Assembly: GCA_013423385.1 (NCBI GenBank)
Contig: BLZA01000009.1
Location: 496,001 to 560,000, forward strand
Direction of reading: 5' to 3'
DNA length: 64,000 nt
Source of the DNA: Naganishia liquefaciens
Lineage: Eukaryota > Basidiomycota > Tremellomycetes > Filobasidiales > Filobasidiaceae
The translations under genes and the position numbers were made by a program. The notes beneath the pieces were generated by a model, which saw nothing but the letters and a program-made list of their open reading frames with translations, did no database searches and was not told where the DNA came from. The stretch's first letter is position 1. Each line of letters begins with the position of its first letter. Positions 21,312 through 33,967 of this stretch are shown here, in pieces.

Positions 21312-21883
21312 TCTTGAGCTGAGGCTGGCGAGATCGGCTCTGGATCAAGGCGAGCGCAGGAATGCCTTTGAGATTCGCCGTTTATTATAACTGAGGTCCA
21401 GATGATGCCGAATGAGCGATGGTGATGAGAAAGGAACACAGGCTGTCAATCCTTTGACCTGAGCGCGTCTGTTTCATCGGGAATCACATCGAGACAGATG
21501 ACGCAAGCAAGAATTGGGTGCCCGGCTTAATCTTCTCCGGCAATATTAATGTCTGTAGGTCGCAGACCTACAGACAGTCTCGTACCCCTGGCCCCGACTG
21601 AGGAGCCACTAGTGGCAAGGGGCACACACACACCCGGTCTTCTGAAAGGCGAGGAGGCTCTGGAGGCGGAGAAGACTCCCTTCACCGAAGCCGGATAGCT
21701 GGCGCTGATTGTCATTGAATTCTCGTACCGATAAACTTTCTGCGCCATAAGTGGTGAGCTCTCCCGGCAAGATGCCACGAGGGCTTTGAGCCCGAAGGCT
21801 AGCAGTAAGATATGACATCGTATCATTGATGTCGTTTCCGCATCTTATGCATTGATAACCTCTATCTTCACTGTCGTGCCCAT
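21312..21883. other. Intergenic with a perfect hairpin
   Basis: About 570 bases between the HIT gene start and the MTP18 stop, both on the minus strand. No convincing frame. The notable structure is an 11-bp perfect inverted repeat, listed separately. Confidence 0.5.
21551..21575. repeat. 11-bp perfect inverted repeat (hairpin)
   Basis: Arms GTCTGTAGGTC (21551-21561) and GACCTACAGAC (21565-21575) are exact reverse complements around a GCA loop. It lies about 310 bp past the MTP18 stop and about 240 bp before the HIT start, so it could be a 3'-end or promoter element. Function unknown. Confidence 0.7.
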
Positions 21884-22793
21884 CTATAGGTCTCTCTTTT
21901 CCTCGACGGCTGCCGATGGTACGACACCGCCGTGGCTCTCGATAAGTCTGTGCTCTACCTTGTCAAAGAAGTAATCCACGGCGGTCTCGACGGGGTGGTC
22001 GAACAAGTAAGGAAGGAATGGCACAATCTGAGACAGTCACCAGAAAGCTTGATCAGGAAGGGGACAGTGCTTCTTGGTTCTGACGCAGGACTTACAGCCA
22101 ATCCGGTGACAGTCGGACCCCATGCCTTGACTCGCGGCGACTTGGCGGTTCTGAATGCCTTTGTTGCTTGCTTCACGGCTGTATGGATAGTGAAGGCCGG
22201 CAATGCCATTGATGCCACAGCTTGGAAGCTGATACGTTGCGCGATCAGCATTCGCCTCTAGTGAAGCTCCATTCCCTATACTTACATGCTCCGCTTGACA
22301 AAGACCATACCCAGACGAGAATTTTCTGACAAGCCGGTAGCGAGGTCTGTTGTCGAAGGGCCCTGAATTTTGGCCTTGTAAGTCTCATACGAGACATCTC
22401 CCAAAAGATACAGCCACGAGACACCGTATGCACTGGTGACAACCCATGGAGCGACGACCGGTCGGAAAGCTTCTCCGATATCAGAGGTGTATGCGGTATA
22501 TCGAGACGCCGCTCTCACGGCGGTACGGAGTCGGTTGGCATATGCCACTGAAAAACGAAGGAGAGAAATCAGTTTCGCGAGTTGCGGATTCAAAAAGGCC
22601 AGGAGAAGCTCACTGTAACGAACGTTGGAATCAGTGGTATCGGCTGAGGGAGCACAAAGTCAAAATCATCGTTAAGGAATCATGATGAAGAGGAGCAAGG
22701 CTCGAAGCACACACCATCTTCCCTAGCCAACTCCTTGATTTCCTGCTCTGCCTGCTTCTCCAAGTTGGTGACCTGCGTTGTGGCTGTGGACAT
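21884..22793 (-). CDS. Mitochondrial fission process protein (MTP18/MTFP1 family)
   Basis: Inner-membrane protein that affects mitochondrial division. The start exon reads MSTATTQVTNLEKQAEQEIK. The second has the family signature: FSVAYANRLRTAVRAASRY, YTSDIGEAFRPVVAPWVVTS and YGVSWLYLLGDVSYETYKA. The third has QAVASMALPAFTIHTAVKQA and VKAWGPTVTGLA. A GTAAGT intron leads to IVPFLPYLFDHPVETAVDYF and FDKVEHRLIESHGGVV; the PxLPYxFDxPVE motif is typical of the family C-terminus. Stop TAG is at 21884-21886. It shares a 490-bp divergent upstream region with the D-amino-acid oxidase gene. Confidence 0.88.
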
Positions 22794-23282
22794 GATGGGG
22801 TATAATGTAAAGAACGGATTCGCGATCTGCGGCGATATATGCAGCCCTGACCGAGTGTACCAGAGTAATGCCTGACAGCCAATCTCAAGGACCGAACTTG
22901 AGAGGAGGCCCGGCCATGCTGTCTCGTGAATGGCAGAGGAGAGACTGTACGTCATACGGGAATGGTCAACACGGACAGGCGCCCTTCGCATGCCGCTCGC
23001 CATGTTGTTGCCCCGCACTCTATGGCGTTCCTGACAGCTCTCCCACCCACTCTGATAAGGCATCTTGATGCGGCAGGCGTTCCTGGCGAGGAAGATTGGA
23101 AAGGAGCGAATATAAGAGAACCATTGACCGTCGTCATCATATATCCGGACTTCCTCAGCGAAGAGCGCAACTTTTTTGACCAATTCAGACATATATATTG
23201 TCCCTGCCGCCCACAGTCCGACCGGCAGAACGATTTTGACATTGCAAATAGGAATATCGACTTTCCCACATAGCCGTACACC
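22794..23282. other. Divergent promoter region, MTP18 / D-amino-acid oxidase
   Basis: 489 bases between two divergent start codons. No protein-like frame was seen, so it presumably carries both promoters. Confidence 0.5.
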
Positions 23283-24761
23283 ATGGCTTATGCTGTACAG
23301 ATACCGGACCATCCGCTGGACGCAATTGTCCTTGGTGCAGGAGGTGAGCTCCATTGCGAGATCCCGCAACCTTACCACTCTGACTTGACGGACTTGCAGT
23401 CATTGGGTTGTCCGTTGCCCTTGAACTGGAAAGCAAAGGCATTCGAGTCGGCATCGTAGCAAAAGACTTTCCTACAGACATCCACTCTGTAGGCTTCGCA
23501 AGTCCATGGGCCGTAAGTTCACCTCTCGAACGCACATTTGCAGCACTGACAGCCTCCAGATCACAGGGATGCAACTGGTATTCCTTTGCAGGGGATAAGC
23601 CAGTAGAGCAAGATTATGACCGTGTCACATTCGGACGACTAGCAAAGATCGCTAAAGAGCACCCGGACCTTGTGGAAGAGATCCCCTTTTTCGATGTATG
23701 GGAAGACAAGGATGGCGGTGAAACCCCGTGGTTCAAGGATCTTGTTCCCGGATTCACGGTTCTTCACGACAAGAAGAGCAATCCCAAAAATATACCGATA
23801 CCCGGAAACTTTAGCAAGGGGATTGCTTTCCGGTCCTTCATCACCAACGCGCCAAATTACCTTGCATGGCTCTCGCAAGAATGCAAGAAGCGGGGAATCC
23901 CCATGGTGCGGCATCGTCTATCGGCTCTGGATCAGGCATACGATCTTCACGGCTTGGGGTTGAGCAGAGAAAAGGGCAAAACAGTTGATTTGGTTGTCAA
24001 TTGCTCCGCACTGGGATCTCGCAGCTTGATAGGTGTCGAGGACGAGAGTATGTTCTCGTCACTTCCCTTCCGCGGTCCAGCCTGACTCTCTGTACTCACA
24101 GCGGTCTATCCTGTCAAGGGTCAAACGGTTCTCGTCAAAGCTCCTGGCGTCAAGACCTGCTACATGCATTCTGAATCCAAGCCGAATGCTAAAACAGGTA
24201 GGACTTTGAGAAGTGCTCATCCCTCAGCGCTCATTTCGTCAATCCGACAGCCAAACCTAAACCGCCGTCATACATCATTCCCCGCCCCGGACCCGGCGAT
24301 CAAGTCATTCTGGGCGGCACATACCTGGTCAACGATTACTCCACCCAGCCGGACTCGCACAGAGCCCGCGAGATCTTGCAGGAATGCTATCGACTATGTC
24401 CAGCCCTCGCTGGACCAGCGGGAAAGTCGTGGCAGGATATCGCAGTAATCAGTCATAATGTGGGTCTTCGGCCGGGAAGGGCCGACGGTCCCAGAGTCGA
24501 ACTGGAGACCCGAAAAATGGATGGAAGCAGCAAGCTGCTCCACCCAAAGGGCGGGGCGATTTGGGGCAAGGATGCCAGTGTCGGTGTGATACATGCCTAC
24601 GGAGTCGGAGGCGCTGGGTAAGTGCTGCAGCGCCTGCTCCTTGCTCAGTGCTGACAGGCTTCGCAAAACCCAGATATCAAAGTTCATGGGGTATCGCTGA
24701 GAAAGCGGCGTCCATGGCCACCCAGTACCTGCAGAGTAAGAATATTACTGCCAAGCTTTAA
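23283..24761 (+). CDS. DAO1: D-amino-acid oxidase, peroxisomal
   Basis: FAD enzyme that oxidatively deaminates D-amino acids to keto acids, ammonia and peroxide. The Rossmann motif is split by an intron (about 23344-23398): DAIVLGAG joins VIGLSVALELESKGIRVGIV. Next come FASPWA and NWYSFAG, then the body (GNFSKGIAFRSFITNAPNYL). VVNCSALGSRSLIGV is the second FAD-contact strand, then VYPVKGQTVLVKAPG, ILGGTYLVNDYSTQPD and VGLRPGRADGPRVE; the latter holds the substrate-carboxylate Arg. The end is HAYGVGGAGYQSSWG (FAD pyrophosphate region) and the C-terminus AKL, a PTS1-type peroxisomal signal. The length of about 370 residues is normal. Start ATG 23283, stop TAA 24759-24761. Confidence 0.93.
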
Positions 24762-25200
24762 ATCTAGTGCCATACTATATCAAGTACCGATTACATTGTA
24801 CGAGGGTTACTCGAGGCCGATCAGGATCAGGAGATTGCGCGATCTCACGTAGATGAGGAATGCCATCAATGTCTGCCGAGTGTGAGAACCGTCCCTGGTG
24901 TCTCCGCAAAGACATAAGCGACGTAGTGAAGAGCGAGGGTTGTTAGAGCTGAAGATCACAGAAACATGCGCGGTGGACGTACGTAGAGGGCACATCCATG
25001 CAGCTCAGGGCATGAAATTATCATACTATAGGGACCATAGCGGCGGCCGCCCTGAATCCGTATAATTTGATTCCGCATCGGTGTCGTCCAAAATTATGGG
25101 TGATCGGCAGGTTCATTCACTTTCCTGCTGTCTGACGAAGTCAAGTCAGCGCTCGAAGCGGTCGTTGATCAGTACACTCGTCGCTGATCCATTGTACATC
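24762..25200. other. Intergenic, URB2 upstream region
   Basis: About 440 bases between the oxidase stop and the URB2 start. A small spliced minus-strand frame can be drawn (about 24999-24807) but has no recognisable family. Contains a NotI-like GCGGCCGC palindrome at 25043. Confidence 0.4.
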
Positions 25201-28200
25201 ATGGTCGCTGCGAGCACCTCACAGCAGCCATACCTGGCGTCAGCCACGAGCCTCATAAAGGCTCTCAAATCAGCTCGCGATCCGCCTCAGCCCGACTGGC
25301 CATCCAAGATCGAAATTGCAACGCAAGCGTGGCAGCGGAAAGATCAGATAGGGCAAGGCCTCGGCGGAAGGATAGGCGACGTCATTAGGGAATGGCTGCT
25401 CGAATGTTGGCTGAAAAGCAAGAGCGCGAAAGGGTGAGTGCGAGCTATAACGTGTGCGAGTTTCAGTCTAAAATCATATGCCATACACAGAGCCAAAAAC
25501 GACCTGCTTCATGCTGCATATCATGATCTGCTCAGATCAATCATCTCAGAGAACCGAACCCCAGTCGTCAATGGTGTATCTACCACACAGTCGCAACAGT
25601 TCCTCACCGCATTCATTCATGCTCTGCGGTTATCGCCGGAGCTGGCAACGGAGGAGCTACTGCTTTCTGCATCGAAGCTATTCAAAACCCTTTTCGGTCA
25701 CTCTGCCAGCGATCTACATCATGAAGGAGAATCGACAAACGGTGTTTTGGTCAAAGCCGAGAATTGGCTGGAAACTTTGGGAGGACTGATCGCGCTGTGC
25801 TCGTATGCTGTTGATCAGAGCTCCTCCGGCGTAGAGGGTGGAAGCGCGAAATCGACATTGAATTTCGATGCGACAACGTCGGAAGGGCTTCGAGGTCTAG
25901 CGGAATTGGTCGTGGTGGAAATGAACGCAAGTCTGGTTATAAGTCAGAATCGTCGCAAGGCAAGTCGAGCCGTTCCCCTTGGCTCTGCGAACAGGTAATA
26001 ATCAAATTCTTCAGATTACACTCAACTCGATCAAACCCATTATACCGGCATACCTCAAAGTTCTCCGCGCCTTGCCACTCGTGCAGAAGCCACTCTACAC
26101 ACTCGTCGGACCGTTGTTCTGGCCTCTTGCTGTTCTTCAACCACAAACCCAGAGTAGTCAAGCATCATCGTCAGAGAGTCTGCGGGATCCGGCAGAAACC
26201 GTTCTCAGCGAACTTGTCTTCCCCATCATTGGAAACCAATCTTCGAGCTGGCCTACATCAGACACGCTTTCATTGCTGTCATTTCTTCCCAAACTGTCAG
26301 AGGACTACGTCGCGGCTCTACAAGCGAATCGATACACCATTTTCCCGCCTCCATCGTCATCGTCGGCTGCTTCTAGAGCGCGGAATGGCAGCAGCATTCC
26401 CCCTGACGTCTATGTAGGAGACAAGGTCCGAGAAGGTGTCCAGAAATACGTGCGCCTTATTACCCAATTCCTGGAGAAAATCGAACTCGGTCTGGAGGCA
26501 ACTTCGACAGAACAGCGCAGTACCAAAGCGGATATCGTGACATCGGTGTCAAATCACAAGAACATCCGCCTCGAAATCTGGAAGACGCGACAGATGGTCT
26601 GGAGTGTAGTCAAGCGTTGGGGAGGATACTTCGAAGGCGATGAAGACTGGCGCCTCCTTGTCTCGGATACCGTGGCAGGTGCATCTCGATGGCTGTTAAC
26701 ATCCGGGCTGCTACACACGTACTTAGATACTTCTGTGTCAACGCCGGCCTCATCAAAGGAGACTGCGGATCACGTGGAGTACGAGACGTATGTGTGCATA
26801 GAGCGGCTGTTCTACACGCTGCTCGACCTTGATTACGGCGCCTGTAACGTCGATGTGGATACCGAGGGCAAAAGCCTTTTTGCCGCGTCGCTATTAGTGA
26901 GTCGAAGGAGCCTTCTTGCTAGTCTCAAATCGACTGATGAGGTCCCAATGCCCACGCAGAATGGCACGGATACATCTTCATCCCCAATCCATGCGATATT
27001 GCGTTATCATGCCCTGACGCAATCTGTACCCGATTTTGCCAGTCTGCTCATCTCCGCTGTCCAGTTCTCTTTCTCTTCATCATCAACGTCGATCGTGGCT
27101 CAGCGAGACATCTACAAACGCCTCGCTTCCGGTCCTTTGATCACTACCGAGTTCAGGCGCGAGTTCGAGAAGGCTTTGGCGGGGACGTTTCTTGGAGGAA
27201 TCAGCGAGGAGAGAGGCTGGGGACGTGTTGTCACGCGATTCGGTGCTGCCTTGCGTGATAGCGCTCGCCTTCTAGAGGAGACGGGGCAGACGCAAGTGCC
27301 ACCGACAGACGCGCCGTCGAAACGGAGAAGGAAGAATAATGGTCAAGCTGCCCCGGTCGCCTCCTCTTCGAGTAGTCTGCCGCCGGGAGCGGGAGCGTTC
27401 GCCGTCTTCTCACGCCTTATGGGTCTCACACTCCAGACGGCATACGGCAGGGGACAAGGTTATGAGAAGCTTGGGAAAGCCGAAGACATCTTACGTATAA
27501 TGGACCTCGTTAGCCAGCCATGGCGAAACCACCTGCCTACGTCGGTCGGCGAGGAAGTCATTGCCGGTGTGTTGCGCCTGCGGAAAGCTGAGGAATTGCT
27601 CCGACGAGAAGCCCTCCCTTCAATGTCCTTCAGCGTGACGAATGCCGACGAGGCATTCTTCGAACAGGTCCGTTGTCCGTTTCATTTGGGTACTTTGTCA
27701 GCTGACCAATTCGTCGCGCGTTACAGGCCGGCCTACAATTACAATCTTACAGCATCTCAGAGACATCGAGCATTCAGCCCCTCTCAGAAATTGTCGCTGG
27801 CCTCGCGACTCCAAAAACACCCTCGGCGTGGTCTGGTGCGGTTGTCGACGTCAATCCCACCAACAGTCATGTCGCCTTGTGGTATCTCGTTGCTCAACGT
27901 GGCCTCACCGTCTTCGAGTTAGTGAGCAGTCCATCGCCGTAAACACAATACTGACATGCGCCTTTTTGACAGAGAAAATGCCACGGAACAAGAGCTCCAG
28001 AACTTCTGTCAATGTCTATTGACAAGTGCTTCTCGTACACCTATCATCGCCACAGATTCCCATATCGAAAAGGAACTACACGCGACTCAGGCGATCGACC
28101 GGGTGATCAACTCCGCTGAATTCTGGGAGATGGGTCGCATACGGTGTGAGTCTCCTGGGACATCGCCGTTCCTGTCATTCTGATGTTTTCCCTTTAGCTG

Positions 28201-30468
28201 CAATCTTGAGTATCGTGCAACAGGCTATTGACGACGAGACATCGACTAGTATCATCTCCATCTTATCACTTCTCCTCCGAGCGCCACTTGATTTCTTGAC
28301 CAAGACCGTGCGGAATGCAGTGACAAGAAGCGTGTACGAAATCGATGCTAGTGGAGTGTTACCAGGATCGACACGCAAACTGGCGGGCTCGGAGCAGGAG
28401 CTTCTGAGAAATTTCATGGTCAAGGTGATCAAGGATACTGAACAGCTTGGACCGCTGGTAAGCGTCGACAGCGATGATGTCCTTCATACGCGAAAGTTTA
28501 CCAGAGTTTGTATAGTCGGAGCTACAGGTATTGATGCGTCTGACTGAGGAGGACACTACATCCTCCGAAGGGGTCGAACTTGCTACCCGGGATTTGATCT
28601 CGATCGCCATCAGGTAAGTCGTTCCTTTGCGCAGGATACCTATCTCTCATACTGGTCGCATAGTACTCTGCTCAGGGACGATAGCAAAGCGATAACGCAG
28701 AATACTCTGACAGAGCTGATCCGGATGGCTTACACGAGACTCAATTCAAATGTCCCGCGTTTACAGGGTCACTGGTACACGGTCATTCGACAGCTATTCC
28801 AGAGCGCAATCGAAAACACTGCGGGCCTGTCCTCTGAAGGTTCGAGAAGCTTGACGCAACTGAGCCAGGTCGCGCTTGAAACTTTCACGGCGCAACTCCG
28901 GACAGAAGACGACGCTTTGTTTACGACTCGATTGCTGGATATGGTTCAGCAAGTCGGCGTACTCTGCGCTGTCACCCGGTTTCGCGCCCAGTCCTCTTCG
29001 CAAGCAAGTCATCGAGACCTCGCCGAATCCTTGTGCCTCCGTGCGATGACCGTGTGGAACCGTACACAGGCAGACTCGCCTGAAGAAATTCAAAGAGAAG
29101 AGGCTGCTTGCAGTATTCTCCAATTGGCGGCCAGTCAGAGTAATCCGTGCGAAGACATCGGCGATATGAGGGCATACTTCAGCCTTTGGTCAGCCTTCGC
29201 GGCATTGCTTGGTAAGTCGACTTCTGAATCGCCAAATGAGAGAACAGCTTGCTGATGCTGAGGCTCAATCCTTCCCAGGCAGATATAAGCGTCTCGAGAC
29301 TCAATTACGCGATGTCTTCGCTTCGTGCTCGGGTGCCGTCTTTGAGGCTCTGCTTGATATATTGGCGACTGTGATGGAGCGCGAAGTGGATGACCGCAGA
29401 GGAGTTCTCGTTCCGTCGCTTCGAGCTCTTTCGGTAACATCGTCTTTAACAATTCCTCGTGAGTGTAGGAATACGCTTTCTAGTCTTCATTCTCCCATAC
29501 TGATCGATTCATAGATACCGGCCGATTGTACAGAGCAGCTCTTGGGCGCATTCTCAATGGTCTCAGGCGGCTCCAACAGCGACGCGACGACGCCGAGGTT
29601 CAGTTGCAATGCCTGCGTTTGCTGCAGACCATTAGTTCTGAAAAGGTCAGTGCCCAGCCCTTGATGAGTTCACTTCAGCTGACTCAGACATCAATCGCAG
29701 ACGGTCATCCTCGTTCATCAGGATGTCAGTGACATGTTCACTATCTGCTACAGCTCGATTCTGCCTCGAATGCCGACTTCGACGAGGCATTCTACTTCGA
29801 TCGACAACAAGGACCCGAACAGGCATCTGGCTGCCATCTTGGCTACTGTCGGTTCACTGGTTCGACATAGGCGAGATCTTGTCATCAACGTTCTACCACA
29901 ACTCATGAAGCTGTACGCACGCATCCTTGAGCTGTTTGGCAACCCGCGAAGTCGCAGTACAATAGGCGGTTCCAAAGACCGAGTCAGACGGCTCCTTCAA
30001 CGTCAATGGCCAATATGGCTCTCGGGCGGCTTCAATGAGGAGGACGGCCGATCCTTCGCTCGCGCATTGGAAACACTGACGAGTCGGACCACGATTCGAT
30101 CCACGACGGCTAATAGCAACTCTGCAGCGGGCACCATGATTGGCCAACTTTCGAAGCACGCTCCAGTGCTGTTGATTGCCTACGTACGTGCTGTCGCTCA
30201 TCCGCTGTCAACGATTCCGGCTTCAGTTCGTCATCAACTCGTTCCGGGCATAGAAGCAATGTGCGAGGCGGTCGTGGCAGGCGGAAAGGCCATGCTTGGC
30301 GGTGCGGGCTCGGTGGGCGGAGGCGGTGGAGCGAGCGACAACAGGACTGCCGAAAGCATCGGTGAGGCTTTCGGACTCGGAGAAGGTCCTGGGGGCGAGG
30401 GCGAGCTCATCGTCTGGGGTGAAATGTGGAGGGCATGGCGACGCTCGAGATATGTTGGTCAGGGATAG
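25201..30468 (+). CDS. URB2: Nucleolar 27S pre-rRNA processing protein Urb2/Npa2
   Basis: Large helical-repeat protein of early pre-60S particles. Start ATG 25201 (MVAASTSQQPYLASATSLIK). The middle is a long open exon (26020-27670) with helical repeats such as RLEIWKTRQMVWSVVKRWGG and a basic patch APSKRRRKNNGQ that could serve nuclear import. Several short introns follow between 27.7 and 29.7 kb. The C-terminal exon matches the Urb2/Npa2 C-terminal domain: LSKHAPVLLIAYVRAVAHPL, VPGIEAMCEAVVAGGKAML, GEAFGLGEGPGGEGELIVWG and MWRAWRRSRYVGQG, ending at TAG 30468. The family call rests mainly on this C-terminal block; the N-terminal two-thirds is poorly conserved in the family. The total is about 1,600 residues. 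Confidence 0.78.
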
Positions 30469-30653
30469 TTGTATTGGCTATACGAGTATCAATTGCAGAT
30501 AAATGCAAATTGTAATGGCAAAGGTCTGTCAGCTGGTCTGTCATACGAGCAGCGGCGCTACGGATGAAAGATACGATGATATATCTATATGGGTGTGGGG
30601 TTTGAAATCCCTATTTTGGGTGCAATACATGCAATACAGAATTTACACTAAGA

Positions 30654-33606
30654 TCAAGCTTTGACCTTTGTGCCCAATCCCGTCTCAAATCTTCCACGTG
30701 CTTGGCCTCTACCCCGGTAGCCGCCTGCGAAAGGCTTTAGCACGTCGTATAGCGGGCATTGCGAATCACTTACCTCTACCCCTTCGCTCTCCGCGGCCTC
30801 GACCGCCTTCGCCTGCCCCTCTATCACGTCCACCATCTGCTCGTTCCGGTCCAGAGCCAAGCTTGATGTCCAGAGTCTTTTCGTTTTGCTCCACCAATGC
30901 CTCGGCCTATAGTGAACGAATGAGCAACTACACACAAGGACCAAGTCCATCGAACGCACCTTGTCGGCCAATTCCTGAGCGAGCTGTTGTACGCGTGTCT
31001 GTTCGGTGCGATGGAAGACGATGACGCCGTCAATCTGATCCAATGACGCTGGCAGCTCGTCCGACCAGATCATCTTGGACGCAATGGCGATCACAGACCG
31101 TCTCGGCAGAGCAAACGTCTGGGCAAGCAGGTCAAACGAGAGGCTGTCGTAGTAGGGTGCGTAGGTGAAAAGGTAGGTTCGCAAACTCTGTTCCTGTATT
31201 TGCCTGGCAATACGTCAGCGGATGTGTCGATGGGCAAGGATAAACAACCTACTTTGCAAGTCGCTCTGTAATGGTCTTGCTGTCATCGAGCAAGCTCCAC
31301 AACTTCATTGACAGAATCAAATCCCTGGCCTTTTCCCAATCACCGGTCCTCATGGCCTTGCTGGCCTGCATGATGTGATCCCGTGCGCTTTCGGGTGAAC
31401 CCATGAACGTCTGCCTGTCAGCTTGTTCGAGCAGACGCCTGAATGGCCTGCTGATGGCTTTCCGCTTCTCCTCGTCGGTCGAGAGCGAAGCCAACAGCGG
31501 CAATTCGATGAGCATGCATGAGACGAGATAGACGGTCTCGAGCAAGTCGACGTTGACGTGCATGTGGAACGGCAAAAGTCGGCGCTTTTCGAGAGCCTCC
31601 TGTTCAGGCGAGGTCTGCGAGTAACGCTGGGTGCCCTGGGCGAGAAGCTCCTTTGGTCGCTGCGACGAGAAGATTTCGTTGAGGGTGGATTGACATTCCT
31701 GAATGTAGCCCCGCTTGAAGGCGGCCAAACCAAGTTGAACGACGGTACGGTTGTACAAGATTTGCGTCGAAATGTCAGCGTGCTGGATGTTGTCCTGCAA
31801 ATGCGACATCAAGAGCATGTCCCGGGCCTCGTGGTATCGGCCAATCATGGCGTTGTGGAAGATGTGCGTCAGCATCGCCCGCGTCCTCAGCAGAGCCGGG
31901 GCGGATCGGTACAGGTAGACGGCCAAGTCGTAGACAAGATCCGAGGCGGGCTGTGCGGCGGTAATGTCGGAGATCTGAGACGACTCGCCCGACAGGGACT
32001 TGACGGCACTGCGTTCGAGCACATCGACGACGACGGCCGGCTTGGAGTAGATATGCTCGAGTCGCCTCATGACGGCCCGGCAAGTAGGATCCTCCCAGCC
32101 TTCCCGCTCAAACAAGATCTGCGCCTTGACGATCGTCACGTAGAGCGGCTTCTCCTCGCGCAAGCGCTCGACGTATTCACTGCCGTGCTGATCCGTGTTC
32201 TGGAGCGTCTTTGTGAATTCTGAATCGACGCTCTCGAGCAGGTTGATCAAGCTGCCGCGGACTTTGACCCGGCTGTTCTCCTTCTCCTCACCCTGTCCTG
32301 GCGTTCGCTCAATCATGTCATCATACTCTCCGGCATCCTCGGTGACGACATAGTCCTTGTTGGGACCGAGAAGCATGGTGATGAGCTGGTTGAATTCCGT
32401 CAAGGCCGAACACCATGAATCGTGCGGGATGGATGCCAGGTTGGTCGAGTAGTCGAGACGAGCCGAGACGAGCGCAAGCAAGACTCGGATCTTTTGATAC
32501 GGCGAAGCGGCGACTTCCAACAGCTTGGACAAGATCTTGATCGTTTCCGCCCTGTCCGTGTTCTTCCTTCCGCGGCTCTCCATGATACCCTTGAGGGTCT
32601 TGAAGACACCTTCACTCGTCAAATTGAGCGCGCGACCGCCCCGACCAACCGTCATGAAATCCTCCGGTGCGGCTTCCCCCTCGGCGGCAGTATCAGCGGC
32701 GGCCTTCTTGGTTGCGCGAGCGGCAGCAGCGGTATCCTTGGCGGAAACAACGGTCGTAGCATCCGTGTACGCCTGCTCGAACGCATCCTGATCCGTATTG
32801 TAAGCCTGCACTGCAGCATCATAGTCACGCAGGACCTTTTTGATCTTTTGCTTCATGCCGTTCAAGCCCTTTGCGTTGGCGGCATTCATCTTCTTCTTGG
32901 CCTCCTTTTCCTTTTTCGCGGCGCCTGTGATGAGCGCGTCGAGGTCGATGAGCTCCTTGATGAACATGGGCGGGTTCTGGGCGGCCGGTGAGAGGGTGCT
33001 CGTGAGGGTCTGATGCCGCTGGATGAGTCGGATGAGCTTGTCAAACTCTGTTGAGAGCGTCAGCAACCCACACACACACACACAAAACACACACAAGTTG
33101 ACGATCAGAGAAAGTACGTACCATTGCTAATGGTCACCCAATCGTTAATCTTTGCGGCGTTGTCAATGTTCTTGATCGTCGCCTCGACCTCGTCCAATCG
33201 CTTGTCCTTGGCCGACTTGACGACCTTACGCTCGTCGTCATCCGAATCCGACTCCTCGTCCGAGGACGCGGCGCCCTTCAAGAATGCATTGGCTCGTGCA
33301 GACTGAGCAGAGAAGTCAGCTTTCAGCAGTCTTGCACGCGCCTCGGTACAAGACGACCAGTGGACGTACGGGCTTGACGGGACCCTCCCGATCGCTATCG
33401 TCGCTGTCCTCGTCACTGTCCTCATCACTGCTGCTGTCATCACTGCTGCCGGCGCCCTTCAAAAAGCTCTGGCGCAGCTTTTCCTGCTTGCTGTCCAAGC
33501 CCGTCTTTTGCTTTGGTTCGTCATCGGACGAAATGAGGGATTCCTCATCGGACGAGTCGTCGTCGTCAGAGGAAGACTGATTTCCACGGGTGAAGAATCC
33601 GGACAT
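30654..33606 (-). CDS. NIP1: Translation initiation factor eIF3 subunit c
   Basis: Core scaffold of eIF3 on the 40S subunit. It starts at ATG 33606 with [20 protein letters not shown], the acidic Ser-rich N-terminus typical of eIF3c. Short exons follow ([28 protein letters not shown]). The main exon begins [16 protein letters not shown] and includes [40 protein letters not shown], then [20 protein letters not shown] and [20 protein letters not shown]. The PCI domain exons read [20 protein letters not shown] and [20 protein letters not shown]. The tail is Arg/Gly-rich ([28 protein letters not shown]), as in other fungal eIF3c. The intron near 33097-33122 contains a CA tract. Convergent with URB2; divergent from ATP5. 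Confidence 0.95.
33066..33095. repeat. CA-rich simple repeat in eIF3c intron region
   Basis: About 30 bases of (CA)n with one interruption on the plus strand (GT-rich in the transcript), at the intron between early eIF3c exons. Simple sequence; no function is inferred. Confidence 0.6.
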
Positions 33607-33967
33607 GATTGGGGAATGCACAAGCCAGAAGAGTGGTGCGCGAGCGGGACCGACACGGCTGAAATCACACGCGACCTGTGTGACCTGCCCCCCGCCGACC
33701 TCGTTCAAGCTCGCCCGCCCAACTTCTTTTCTTTTGCAAGCGCGCACCCTCAGCAGGAGAAAGCGCGGAAACAAAACCCGCCCCCCTTCCCCCTCCCGCC
33801 CAGCGTGAGAAGCCACCCGGGGGACGGTGCGCCCGCAGCCCCAACGGCTAGCCTCGTCGACCGCGTTTCAGGCCGGCAAAAGTGCTTGATTCGTGCGCAA
33901 CGACACACCGCAGCGCGCGTGCTGCACCGTTCCACACGACATCCGCACACCACTCATCATCCCGAAG
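33607..33967. promoter_or_regulatory. Bidirectional promoter region, eIF3c / ATP5
   Basis: 361 bases between the divergent ATGs of eIF3c and ATP5. Pyrimidine-rich tracts occur on the plus strand (33718-33740, 33780-33800). Both genes are highly expressed housekeeping genes, so shared control is plausible but inferred. Confidence 0.5.

Noticed and set aside
24807-24999. Small spliced minus-strand frame (about 52 codons)
   Set aside because: A splice can be drawn but composition is ordinary, no family is recognised, and the intron would be only about 34 bases.
31558-32223. 221-codon plus-strand open frame inside eIF3c
   Set aside because: Antisense to the conserved eIF3c core; its length follows from the GC-rich codon use of that gene.
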